Shown here piece by piece: positions 1-7,437 of a DNA stretch of 15,981 bases. How positions within the stretch are numbered: position 1 is the stretch's first letter; the number at the start of each line of letters is the position of its first letter. The translations under genes were made by a program, and so were the position numbers. The DNA comes from JBFELU01 sp041551965 (GTDB lineage: Bacteria > Actinomycetota > Acidimicrobiia > Spongiisociales > UBA11373). The stretch spans positions 1 to 15,981 of the forward strand of contig JBFELU010000060.1 in assembly GCA_041551965.1 (NCBI GenBank), written 5' to 3'. The notes below the pieces were generated by a model. The model did no database searches. It was given only the letters and a program-made list of their open reading frames with translations, and was not told the DNA's origin.

Positions 1-64
1 CGCCCGCCGACGCCGGATACGGGTCGGTCTTCGCCGAGATGCTATCGGATCGACGCCCGGCCTG

Positions 65-907
65 TCAGCCGTGCGAGCGGATCACGTCGCCGAAAGCCGC
101 CACCTGCTCAACCCCCGGCAGAGCGACCACGACCCGATCGACACCCGCCTCCGCCCACGCCTCGATTCGGGCCGGGTCGGGCGCCGACCCCACCGTGATC
201 TCGAGGGCATCGGGATCGCGACCGGCGTTCTCCGCCGACCTTCGCGCGTGTGCGATCAGGTCCGCCACCACCTCCCGGGGCCGAGTCCCGGGGAAGAACC
301 CATCGCCCAGCTCACCGGCCCGACGCGCCGCTCGCTTGCTGTGGCCTCCGATCACGATCGGGATCGGACGCTGCACCGGGTGCGGGCGTGAGTACACCCG
401 ATCAAAGGACACGAACGGCCCCTCGTGACTCGCCAGATCCTGGGTCCAGAGGGCCCGCAACGCCCGAATGGCATCGTCGGTGCGGTCGCCTCGATCGACG
501 AACGGCACCCCGAGCGCCTCGAACTCCTCGGCCAGCCAGCCCGACCCGATCCCGAGCAGCAGCCTCCCGCCGGACAACACATCGAGCGTGGCGGCCTCCT
601 TGGCGAGGATCACGGGATTGCGCTGCGGGAGAATGAGCACGCCGGTGGCCAGCCGAATCGAGGAGGTCACCGCGGCGACGTAGGAAAGCCACACCAGCGG
701 GGCGGGGATGTCGAAGTCCTCGGCGCCACCCGCCATGCGGCCGCTGCGGGCGTACGGGTAGGGAGAGGCGTAGCCGGCGGGCACCACGACGTGCTCGACC
801 GTCCACAGCGATTCGAATCCCGCCTCCTCGGCGGCCCGAGCCGTCGCGACGGCACCCTCCGGTTTCACGGCGGGATACGTGTTGACGAACGCCAGGCCGA
901 ATCGCAT
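65..907 (-). CDS. LLM-class F420-dependent oxidoreductase
   Basis: A 280-residue luciferase-like monooxygenase-fold (TIM-barrel) protein. Most relatives in actinobacteria use the deazaflavin F420 to reduce or oxidise small organic substrates in the cytoplasm; the substrate here is unknown. Seen in the sequence: N-terminal MRFGLAFVNTYP strand, the EEAGFESLWTVEHVVVP segment near residues 27-43, the stretch around residues 80-110 (SSIRLATGVLILPQRNP, then AKEAATLDVLSGGR), and GIGSGWLAEEFEALGV near 118-133. These are the hallmarks of the Rv2161c-like group (TIGR03619 type). The length is normal for the family. ATG start. It lies 68 bases after trkH on the same strand, and the only candidate stop signal between them is a weak hairpin, so co-transcription with trkAH is possible but gives no functional hint. 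FMN rather than F420 use cannot be excluded. Confidence 0.88.
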   Translation of the reverse strand: MRFGLAFVNTYPAVKPEGAVATARAAEEAGFESLWTVEHVVVPAGYASPYPYARSGRMAGGAEDFDIPAPLVWLSYVAAVTSSIRLATGVLILPQRNPVILAKEAATLDVLSGGRLLLGIGSGWLAEEFEALGVPFVDRGDRTDDAIRALRALWTQDLASHEGPFVSFDRVYSRPHPVQRPIPIVIGGHSKRAARRAGELGDGFFPGTRPREVVADLIAHARRSAENAGRDPDALEITVGSAPDPARIEAWAEAGVDRVVVALPGVEQVAAFGDVIRSHG

Positions 908-943
908 CGGCCGCCGAGCCTACCCGGTCGGGTGACGCGGAGA

Positions 944-971
944 ACCCGTCGGTGTCGTGAACCGTTCGGGT
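944..971 (-). terminator. weak hairpin just after trkH
   Basis: The arms ACCCG (944-948) and CGGGT (967-971) pair, with an inner CGG/CCG pairing (950-952 with 962-964) and a 9-base loop. It begins about 5 bases downstream of the trkH stop. There is no U tract on the transcript side, so this may be an incidental GC hairpin rather than a terminator. Confidence 0.3.
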
Positions 972-975
972 GGGC

Positions 976-2454
976 CTAGCGCCGCCACAGGTGCCGGGTG
1001 AACAGCAACAGGACCGGGAAGATCTCGAGGCGGCCCAGGATCATGAGGAACGACAGCAGCCACTTCCCGCCGGCGGTGATCCCGACGTAGGTGCCGGTCG
1101 GGCCGACCTCCCCGAGACCGGGCCCGATGTTGCCGATCGCCGAGGCCACCGCGGAGGTGGCGGTGATCAAGTCGGTCCCATCGCCGAAGGCGGCTTCCGA
1201 CACCGCCAACAGCACCGTTCCCGCCACGAAGGCAATCATGTAGAAGATGAAGAACGACTGGATGCTCGCCGTGATCTGCGGCGGAACGGGCTTGCCTCCG
1301 AAGCGGGTCACCAGGACGGCATCCGGATAGACGAGCCGCTTCAGGTCCGCCGACGAGGAGCGAAACAGGACGCCGAAGCGGAAGGTCTTGATTGAGCCCG
1401 ACGTGGACCCGGCCATGGCGCCGCAGAACATGAGCACGACGACGCCGATCTGGAGCCACTCGACCCACCCGGCGAAATCGTCGGTCACGAAACCGGTGGT
1501 GGTGACCAGGGCCACCGCCGCAAAGATCCCGTTGCGGATGGTCTCCACCCCTCCGGTCTCGGCCCACAACCCGACCGCGATGAGCACCGCGGCACACACC
1601 ACGATGCCGGTGTAGAGCCGGAACTCCGGGTTGCGAAGATAGGCCCCGGGATCCCGCAGTGCCCGGTAGTGCAGGGCAAACGACACACCGGTGGCGAACA
1701 TGAAACCGACGATCACCCACTGGGTGTAGGCGGAGAAGCCGGCCACCGAGTCGGGTTCGGTTCCGAAGCCCCCCGACGAAACGGTGGTGAGCCCGTGAGC
1801 CACCGCCTGAAACGGGCTCATGTCGCCCAGCGACAGCAGCAGGAGAGCGAGACCGGTCATGCCCAGGTAGACGAGCCAGAGCCGCTTGGCCGTCTCCCGG
1901 AACCGGGGGGTGAGCCGATCGGGCTCCGGTCCCGGAGCCTCGGCCCGGGCCAGCTGCACCCCGCCGACACCGAGCAGAGGGAGGATGGCGATCGACAACA
2001 CGATGATCCCCATTCCGCCCAGCCACTGGGTGGTGGCCCGCCAGATGAGAATGCCGTGGGAGAGCTGCGACGGATCGGTCACCGCCGATCCGGTCGTCGT
2101 GAAGCCGGCGGCGGCCGCGAAGTAGGCGCTCGTGACGTCGGAGATCGCGCCGGTGAAGAGGTAGGGCAGCATGCCGAAGGCGGCGAGCACGAAATAGGCG
2201 AGGCCGGCGGCGGCGAACCCCTCCCGCATCGTCAGCTCCCCGGGTCGGCCCCACGCCCGCCAGGCCAGGAGCCCCGCGATGACGGTCACAGCCGCCGACC
2301 CCCCGATCCCGGCGGCGTCGGACCACTCCCCGTATCCGGCGGCGGTGACAGCCGCCGGCAGCATGGCGACCCCGGCTGAGGCGACGACGGCGCCGATGAT
2401 GTAGGCGAGACGGCGATCGGGCCGGCGCCGGCGTGAGATGCGCTCCACGGCCAT
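976..2454 (-). CDS. trkH: Trk potassium uptake protein TrkH
   Basis: Membrane channel subunit of the Trk potassium uptake system, 492 residues, normal for the family. The four pore-loop motifs of the SKT superfamily are visible in order: GFTTTGSA near residue 118, TTVSSGGFG at 223-231, TTTGFVTDD at 318-326 and SAIGNIGPGLG at 438-448. Each carries the filter glycine. The GSTSGSIKTFR segment (349-359) matches the intramembrane gating loop before the last pore. Hydrophobic helices fill the rest of the chain, and the protein ends just after a basic FTRHLWRR tail. The ATG start overlaps the trkA stop by one base (TGATG), which points to translational coupling and a shared mRNA with trkA. TrkH works with the cytoplasmic NAD(H)/ATP-binding ring made by TrkA, so the two adjacent genes probably form one complete transporter. 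Confidence 0.96.
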   Translation of the reverse strand: MAVERISRRRRPDRRLAYIIGAVVASAGVAMLPAAVTAAGYGEWSDAAGIGGSAAVTVIAGLLAWRAWGRPGELTMREGFAAAGLAYFVLAAFGMLPYLFTGAISDVTSAYFAAAAGFTTTGSAVTDPSQLSHGILIWRATTQWLGGMGIIVLSIAILPLLGVGGVQLARAEAPGPEPDRLTPRFRETAKRLWLVYLGMTGLALLLLSLGDMSPFQAVAHGLTTVSSGGFGTEPDSVAGFSAYTQWVIVGFMFATGVSFALHYRALRDPGAYLRNPEFRLYTGIVVCAAVLIAVGLWAETGGVETIRNGIFAAVALVTTTGFVTDDFAGWVEWLQIGVVVLMFCGAMAGSTSGSIKTFRFGVLFRSSSADLKRLVYPDAVLVTRFGGKPVPPQITASIQSFFIFYMIAFVAGTVLLAVSEAAFGDGTDLITATSAVASAIGNIGPGLGEVGPTGTYVGITAGGKWLLSFLMILGRLEIFPVLLLFTRHLWRR

Positions 2455-3794
2455 CAGCCGGCGAAGAGCCTCTCGACCTCTTCGATCGAACCGGGGGTCG
2501 CCAACACCACCAGGTGATCCCTCCCCTGGATCACGGACCCTCCCGTGGGTAGGAACACATCGTTGCCGCGAATGAAGCCCCCGACCACCGCATCATCGGG
2601 GATGGGCAGCTCGGCGAGGGTGAAGCCGACGGCCGGCGCGGCCGGGTCGACCTCTATCTCCATCGCCTCGGCCGAGGTGCCCTTGAAGGTGGCTACCGAC
2701 AGGATCCGATCGCGGCGCACGAAGCGAAGGATGGCATTCACCGCCGCCACCCGGGACGACACGGTGGCATCGATGCCGACGTCCTCGAGGAGACCGGCAA
2801 CCTGGAGACGACCAAAGCGGGCGATCGTGTGGGGAGCGCCCACGGCCCGGGCCACCAGACATCCCATGAGGTTGACCTCGTCCCAGCCACTCAGGGCGAC
2901 CACGACGTCGCCCTCACCGAGCGAGAGTCGATCCAGAACCTCGGGATCGGTGGGGTTGCCGTGGACGACCAGCGCCTCACTGCGCCGGGCAATGGCGCCG
3001 GCCCGTTCCGCCATGGCTTCGACGATGACCACGTTTGCACCGTCCCTCAGCATCAACTCGGCTGCCATCTCGGCGATTCGGGTGCCCCCGAGCACCACGA
3101 CCCGGCGCACCGTTCCGTGGTGGATGCCGATGAGGTCGGTGGCCCGCTGCACCTCCTCGGAGCGGACCATGAGGAGGGCACGATCACCGACCTCGAAACG
3201 GGACATCCCGCGCCCCATCATCGTTCGTCCGTCGCGCACGAGTGCCGCCAGAACCCAGTCCCGCTCCAGCTCGCGGCGACGCAGATCGACGACGCTCTGC
3301 TCGGCCGCCTTGGACCCCGCCCTCACGGCCCCGCCGACGAGCGCCAGCCGCCCTCCGGCGAACTCGACCAAGTCGGAGACTCCGTGATAGCGCACGAGGC
3401 CCAAGACCTCCCTCGCGGTGGACTCGCGAGCATCGATGATCACGTCGACACCCAGCCCGGGTGACACCTCGCGCAGATCGGTGTCCTCGACCCGGGCCAC
3501 GGTGCGGCGGGTGCCGAGAGCCTTGGCGCTGTGACAGGCCATCATGTTGGCGCCGTCGTTGTCGGTGACGGCGAGAAGGAGGTCGGCACCCTCGGCGCCC
3601 GCCTCCTTCAGCACGGTCGGACTGGCACCGTTGCCGGTGATGACGAGGGCATCGAGACGGTCCTGGATCTTCGCCGCCTTCCCCTCGTCGGCTTCGACGA
3701 TCACCACATCCTGGCCCTCGGCGATGAGGCGCTCTGCCAGGTAGGCGCCGTCGTGACCGGCGCCGATGATGATCACGCGCATGGGAACCGGCAT
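2454..3794 (-). CDS. trkA: Trk system regulatory protein TrkA (two-RCK form)
   Basis: Cytoplasmic gating subunit for TrkH, 446 residues, the full tandem length known from E. coli TrkA: RCK-N, RCK-C, RCK-N, RCK-C. The first Rossmann motif is GAGHDG near residues 11-16, followed by an acidic strand end VIVEAD. The second half opens with VVVLGGTRIAE, where the last glycine of the usual GxGxxG is alanine, so nucleotide binding there may be weaker. The chosen ATG (MPVPMRV) has a GGGG stretch a few bases upstream; a second ATG four codons in (3782) is equally plausible. The frame stays open further upstream, but that extension is Arg/Pro-rich and runs back through the preceding gene, so I reject it. 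The stop overlaps the trkH start. A hairpin lies just upstream at 3839-3862. Confidence 0.95.
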   Translation of the reverse strand: MPVPMRVIIIGAGHDGAYLAERLIAEGQDVVIVEADEGKAAKIQDRLDALVITGNGASPTVLKEAGAEGADLLLAVTDNDGANMMACHSAKALGTRRTVARVEDTDLREVSPGLGVDVIIDARESTAREVLGLVRYHGVSDLVEFAGGRLALVGGAVRAGSKAAEQSVVDLRRRELERDWVLAALVRDGRTMMGRGMSRFEVGDRALLMVRSEEVQRATDLIGIHHGTVRRVVVLGGTRIAEMAAELMLRDGANVVIVEAMAERAGAIARRSEALVVHGNPTDPEVLDRLSLGEGDVVVALSGWDEVNLMGCLVARAVGAPHTIARFGRLQVAGLLEDVGIDATVSSRVAAVNAILRFVRRDRILSVATFKGTSAEAMEIEVDPAAPAVGFTLAELPIPDDAVVGGFIRGNDVFLPTGGSVIQGRDHLVVLATPGSIEEVERLFAG

Positions 3795-3838
3795 CGGCCC
3801 CAGCGTACCGCCGGGGATCGTCCCGGCCACGACGCGCC

Positions 3839-3862
3839 GGAGGGGCCCCGCGGGACCCCTCC
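3839..3862 (-). terminator. GC-rich hairpin between the secreted-protein gene and trkA
   Basis: On the minus-strand transcript GGAGGGGUC pairs with GGCCCCUCC (9 pairs counting one G-U) around a short CCGCGG loop that can close by two more pairs. It sits 14 bases after the stop at 3877 and 44 bases before the trkA start. There is no U run. It could end or attenuate transcription from the secreted-protein gene, or insulate trkA. Confidence 0.45.
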
Positions 3863-3876
3863 GTCGTCGAGTCGGC

Positions 3877-4458
3877 TCAGGCGCCGGCGCCGTCGAAGGG
3901 GGGACCCCCGCCGAAGCCGCCGGGGCCGCGCCGGCCCTCGCCACCCTCACGGAGCGGAGGACCCTCATTGACGAAGGTCGCGATCCGCTCGGTGGCCTCG
4001 GCCAGCTTCTCGTCGGCCTCCTCCTGGGTGATCCGCCCGTCGGCAACGGCCGCGTCGAGCCTCTCGGAGATTTCGGCCACCAGCGAATCGATCAACGCAG
4101 CGGTCTGGCTGCCGGCGATCTCCGCCAGGGTTGCGCCGTCCCGCAGCTGGGCCGCGAGATCGGGAGCCTCCATGCCGAGGAAATCGGCGGCGGCGCCGAT
4201 CACAAACCGCAGGCCGCGATGGGGGCGCCGCTGCGGCAGTGCCTCGGCGAGGGTCTCGGCCACCGCATCGGCCTGAGCCTGGGTGATGGTCCCGTCCGCG
4301 ACCAGCGGGCCGAGCGCCTCCAGGATCTTGGCGACCGGGCCGTCACCGGCCGCGGCCTCGTCGTCGCCGCCGCTGCCGGTCTGGGCCAGGGCGATGCCGG
4401 ACATCGTCAAGGCCATCACCAGCAGGACGGTGACGCCGATCTTGAGCGTCTGCTTCAT
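3877..4458 (-). CDS. secreted protein with two ADGxITQ repeats
   Basis: A 193-residue exported protein of unknown function. Residues 1-26 look like a Sec signal peptide (KQTLK, hydrophobic core, ALA then Q). The mature part holds two helical repeats with the pattern V-ADG-x-ITQ-x-x-AD: VADGTITQAQAD from residue 53 and VADGRITQEEAD from 138. Between them is FLGMEAPDLAAQLRDGATLAEIA, a module often seen beside such repeats in small exported proteins (YckD/DUF2680-like style). The tail (170-193) is Gly/Pro-rich and probably disordered. A strong ribosome site, GAGGAGGTG at 4463-4471, sits just before the ATG. It is followed by a hairpin and then trkA. The acidic ADG loops resemble calcium loops superficially, but not a canonical EF hand. 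No role can be given. Confidence 0.8.
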   Translation of the reverse strand: MKQTLKIGVTVLLVMALTMSGIALAQTGSGGDDEAAAGDGPVAKILEALGPLVADGTITQAQADAVAETLAEALPQRRPHRGLRFVIGAAADFLGMEAPDLAAQLRDGATLAEIAGSQTAALIDSLVAEISERLDAAVADGRITQEEADEKLAEATERIATFVNEGPPLREGGEGRRGPGGFGGGPPFDGAGA

Positions 4459-4546
4459 CTCACACCTCCTCGGTGTTTCCGTGATCCAGGGGATCCGTAC
4501 GAGGAGAAGGTTCGGACACGGGTGTACGAGGACGGTTAAGGCCGAT

Positions 4547-5545
4547 TCAGGGTTTGGGAAGACCCGGAGTGAGCACCCCGGCCCCGGTCAACGCCCCGGA
4601 ACGGAGCATGGTCAGGGCCTCTTCGGCTTCCTCGAGAGGAAAGGCCTCGGTGGCGCTGCGGAGCGGGATCCGGGCCGCTGTCGCCAAGAAGGCTTCGCCG
4701 TCCTCCCTGGTGAGATTCGCCACGGAGAGGACACAACGCTCCTCCCACAGGAGACGGTAGGGGAAAGAGGGGATGTCGCTCATGTGGATCCCGGCACAGA
4801 CGACCCGTCCGCCCTTGACGACGGCTCCCAGCGCGACCGGGACGAGCTCCCCGACCGGTGCGAAGATGATCGCCGCGTCGAGATCCGCGGGGGGCGCTTC
4901 CTCCGAGCCTCCCGACCAGGCGGCCCCGAGTTCACGAGCAAAAGCCTGGGTGCCGGCGTCACCGGGGCGGGTGAACGCGAAGACCTCTCTGCCGTCGGCG
5001 ACGGCCACCTGAGCCAGGAGATGGGCGGCAGCGCCGAAGCCGTAGAGACCGATACGTTCGGCTTCGCCGGCCATCCGATAGGCACGGTGGCCGATCAGCC
5101 CGGCACACAACAAGGGCGCCGCGGCGACGTCGTCGAAAGCATCCGGGATCGAGAAGCAGTAGCGGGCATCGGCGACGGTGAACTCGGCGTAACCGCCGTC
5201 GATGGTGTACCCGGTGAAACGGGCCCGATCACACAGGTTCTCCCGACCGGAGACGCACGATCGACACTCGCCGCAGGTCCACCCCAACCAGGGCACCCCC
5301 ACTCTGTCCCCCACGGCCGGACTGGTGACCCCGGCGCCAACCGCCTCCACGCGGCCCACGATCTCGTGGCCGAGCACGAGCGGGAGTCTCGGATCGGGGA
5401 GCTCCCCGTCCCGGATGTGCAGATCGGTGCGGCACACCCCACACGCCGCGATTCGGATCAGGACCTCGCCGTCGATCGGCTCCGGGTCCGGCACCTCGAC
5501 GACGTGCAGCGGAGCACCTGGGGCGGACAAGAGGGCAGCCCGCAT
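4547..5545 (-). CDS. zinc-dependent alcohol dehydrogenase family protein
   Basis: A 332-residue medium-chain dehydrogenase that should oxidise alcohols or reduce aldehydes with NAD(P). Catalytic zinc ligands are visible as C35 (ACGVCRTDLH), H60-E61 (LVLGHEIVG) and C147. The structural zinc site is C91, C94, C97 and C105 in CGECRSCVSGRENLC. The cofactor loop is GLYGFGAAAHL (166-176), not the plain GxGxxG of yeast-type enzymes. With FTRPGD, IIFAPVGELVP, CAGIHMSDIPSFPYRLLWEE and SVANLTREDG it matches the distinct subgroup modelled as TIGR02822. No clear Shine-Dalgarno precedes the ATG; it starts 16 bases after the stop of the lipoprotein gene, so it is probably read from that mRNA. Physiological substrate unknown. 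Confidence 0.92.
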   Translation of the reverse strand: MRAALLSAPGAPLHVVEVPDPEPIDGEVLIRIAACGVCRTDLHIRDGELPDPRLPLVLGHEIVGRVEAVGAGVTSPAVGDRVGVPWLGWTCGECRSCVSGRENLCDRARFTGYTIDGGYAEFTVADARYCFSIPDAFDDVAAAPLLCAGLIGHRAYRMAGEAERIGLYGFGAAAHLLAQVAVADGREVFAFTRPGDAGTQAFARELGAAWSGGSEEAPPADLDAAIIFAPVGELVPVALGAVVKGGRVVCAGIHMSDIPSFPYRLLWEERCVLSVANLTREDGEAFLATAARIPLRSATEAFPLEEAEEALTMLRSGALTGAGVLTPGLPKP

Positions 5546-5561
5546 GGAGCCACGGTACCCG

Positions 5562-7397
5562 TCACTGGAAGCTGACGAACACCACCTGGGGAGTCAGGGA
5601 AAGGACGTCTTCGGCGCTGGGCGTGGGCCTGTCCTCGTCGAAGAAGTTCTTCCATCCGTACCGCCAGCCGAATCCCTCCCACCCGGCGGTGACCCACCCC
5701 CAGGTCCCCAGCTTGGTGGGGAGATCGCCGTGCCCATCCATCTGGATGACGACCGCCAGCTCTGGAGGGGTTCGGATGTTCTCGCGGTTGATGAGCATGT
5801 CGAGCCGGAACTGGTGGAGCAGCAGCAGCTTCTGGGGGAGAGCGTTCTCGCGGACGAGCTCCGCCAGCCAATCGACGACCGTGTTCACCTCGGCCGCTCG
5901 AACGCTGCCGATCTGACGCAGGTGGACCTGATCGGGCTTGAGACGCCACTCCGGATCGAGTGCCAGCCCGACGTTCGGCTCGAGAAGCAGTTCCTCGTAC
6001 AGCTTTGCCTGCGTGAGGAAGTCGCTCCGGCCCGGCTGGAGATCCAAGACCACGTACATGTCGTGACGGGCCGCGAAGTCGACCCATTCGCGAAGCAGTT
6101 CGACCGAGGACTCTGCCGAATAGTCGCCGTCGGATCCGGGCGTGGCATCGGCGATCGTGGCGATGATCTCCCAGGTGGGCAGCATGTCGAGGCCGTCTCC
6201 TTCATAGGCCTCGCGGAAGGTCTCGATCCGTTCCAGGCCCTGCCGCATTCCCTGCTCGCCCAGCGACCCGAGGGCCGGAACCCCCGGATGCCCATAGAGA
6301 GCCACCAGGCGCCGACCGGGGAATACGAGGAACCCCCCTCCGGGAATCTCGCTGCCCTCCGTGATCACCGGCAACTGCCACTCGGCGCTCTCGGCGGGGA
6401 CGTCACCGACGAAGTGCACCATCCGGGCACCGCCGTCACTCGCCTGGATGGCCCGACCGACTTCGGGGATCCGACGTAGGTCGGATCCGTCGACGAGGCC
6501 CATGAGGCCGCCGGTGAGGCCGACCGCGACGGCCGCGGCCAGGGCCGGCAACGGGCTGTCGAGATCGACGAGCCAGACCTCGCCGGTGTTGCCGGTCCCG
6601 GTCACCACTGCCGGAGGCTCCTCCAGTGCCTCCGGGGCGGCGTCCGACTCCCCGGTCGACGGTTCGGCCGTGGTAGACGTGACGGCATCGGTGGTGGGGG
6701 CCAGTGTGGTCGTGGTGGTGATGGCCGGCGCCGTCGTGGTGGTGGTCGTGGTCGGTGGGGGCCGGAGTCGGGTGCCTTCGCTGATCGAGTCGACGACGGC
6801 GGCAACGGTGGCCGCCCCCGGCGGGCTCGGCAGCTCGACTGCCTGCTGGACGCCGATCAGTTCGTCGAGCCGCAGAGCGAGCGCATCGAGGTCTCCTTCG
6901 TAGGGAACGACCTCGGTGAAGGCGGGGGGAATGGCGGTGACGTCCCCGCCCACCACGGTCACTCGTTGAGGGGAGAGTCGCTCCAGTTCGGCGGTCACGA
7001 GCGCCGTTGAGAGGGGCGAATCCACCAGCATCGGGGCTCCGAGCACGGCGGCCAGCCGGGCGGCCAGGGAGGCCCGATCCAAGTCTGCATCGGAGACCAC
7101 CACGACATCGGCGGCACACTCGAAGGCCGCTTGCGACAGGGCCACGACCAGCGCCGCTGCATCGTCACCCGAGACGAACTCGACTCCGTCACCGCCGACG
7201 GCCGCCGGGGTGGTGGCGGCACAAGCCGAAGGTGAGATGGTCGTCGTGGTCGCAGAGGTCGCCGAGGCAGTCGTGTCGCCGCCAATACTGGAGGTCGACC
7301 CGTCACCGCCGCCCGGCGCGGTACCGGATCCCCCGGAGCAGGCCCCGACCAGCAGGGCCACGACGGTGAGACTCGCAAGACCCCGATGCTTGGCCAT
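5562..7397 (-). CDS. lipoprotein: CW_binding_2-like region, Thr-rich linker, barrel-like C-terminal domain
   Basis: A 611-residue protein predicted to be anchored on the outer face of the membrane. The start at 7397 gives a lipoprotein signal MAKHRG plus a hydrophobic stretch ending LLVGAC with the lipidated Cys at 20. A longer reading frame to 7799 adds only Arg/Pro-rich sequence over the neighbouring gene. Residues about 70-185 (SGDDAAALVVALSQAAF, LAAVLGAPMLVDSPLS, ELERLSPQRVTVVGGDVTAI) follow the pattern of cell-wall-binding repeat 2 (PF04122). A Thr/Pro/Ala linker spans roughly 214-250. Residues 270-335 look like a second, weaker copy of that fold. The C-terminal part from about 355 (LVALYGHPGVPALGSLGEQ, MYVVLDLQPGRSDF, VGLALDPEWRL, IQMDGHGDLP) alternates strands ending in D/E/R and looks like a TIM-barrel enzyme or relic; I cannot name a family. 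Cell-envelope role inferred. Confidence 0.78.
   Translation of the reverse strand: MAKHRGLASLTVVALLVGACSGGSGTAPGGGDGSTSSIGGDTTASATSATTTTISPSACAATTPAAVGGDGVEFVSGDDAAALVVALSQAAFECAADVVVVSDADLDRASLAARLAAVLGAPMLVDSPLSTALVTAELERLSPQRVTVVGGDVTAIPPAFTEVVPYEGDLDALALRLDELIGVQQAVELPSPPGAATVAAVVDSISEGTRLRPPPTTTTTTTAPAITTTTTLAPTTDAVTSTTAEPSTGESDAAPEALEEPPAVVTGTGNTGEVWLVDLDSPLPALAAAVAVGLTGGLMGLVDGSDLRRIPEVGRAIQASDGGARMVHFVGDVPAESAEWQLPVITEGSEIPGGGFLVFPGRRLVALYGHPGVPALGSLGEQGMRQGLERIETFREAYEGDGLDMLPTWEIIATIADATPGSDGDYSAESSVELLREWVDFAARHDMYVVLDLQPGRSDFLTQAKLYEELLLEPNVGLALDPEWRLKPDQVHLRQIGSVRAAEVNTVVDWLAELVRENALPQKLLLLHQFRLDMLINRENIRTPPELAVVIQMDGHGDLPTKLGTWGWVTAGWEGFGWRYGWKNFFDEDRPTPSAEDVLSLTPQVVFVSFQ
6652..6765 (-). 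repeat. low-complexity Thr-rich linker coding sequence
   Basis: Imperfect ACC/ACG/ACA codon runs encode two blocks of six to seven and five threonines plus scattered Thr/Ala/Pro. On the plus strand it reads as GTGGT/CGTGG repeats. The type of linker is common in exported actinobacterial proteins, where it spaces domains and may be glycosylated. Such runs can vary in length by slippage. Confidence 0.7.
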
Positions 7398-7437
7398 GTC
7401 CGGGCGAGGGTAGCCGCGCCGCCGAGGGGGGCGAACG

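Noticed and set aside
39..428. Plus-strand open frame at the left edge as the 3' end of another gene
   Set aside because: It overlaps the oxidoreductase gene for almost its full length and its translation has no recognisable motif.
920..2326. A 468-codon open frame overlapping trkH on the same strand
   Set aside because: The translation is Arg/Gly-rich low-complexity sequence, while the other frame is a complete TrkH with all four pore motifs.
3795..4046. N-terminal extension of TrkA into the preceding gene
   Set aside because: The added residues are Arg/Pro/Ala-rich and unlike the family, which begins MRVIIIGAG.
3877..4458. EF-hand calcium loops in the ADGxITQ repeats
   Set aside because: The loops lack the regular D-x-D-x-D/N-G spacing and the closing Glu at position 12.
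6652..6765. GTGGT/CGTGG runs as a tandem repeat or regulatory array
   Set aside because: They lie in frame in a gene and are explained by codons for a Thr-rich linker.
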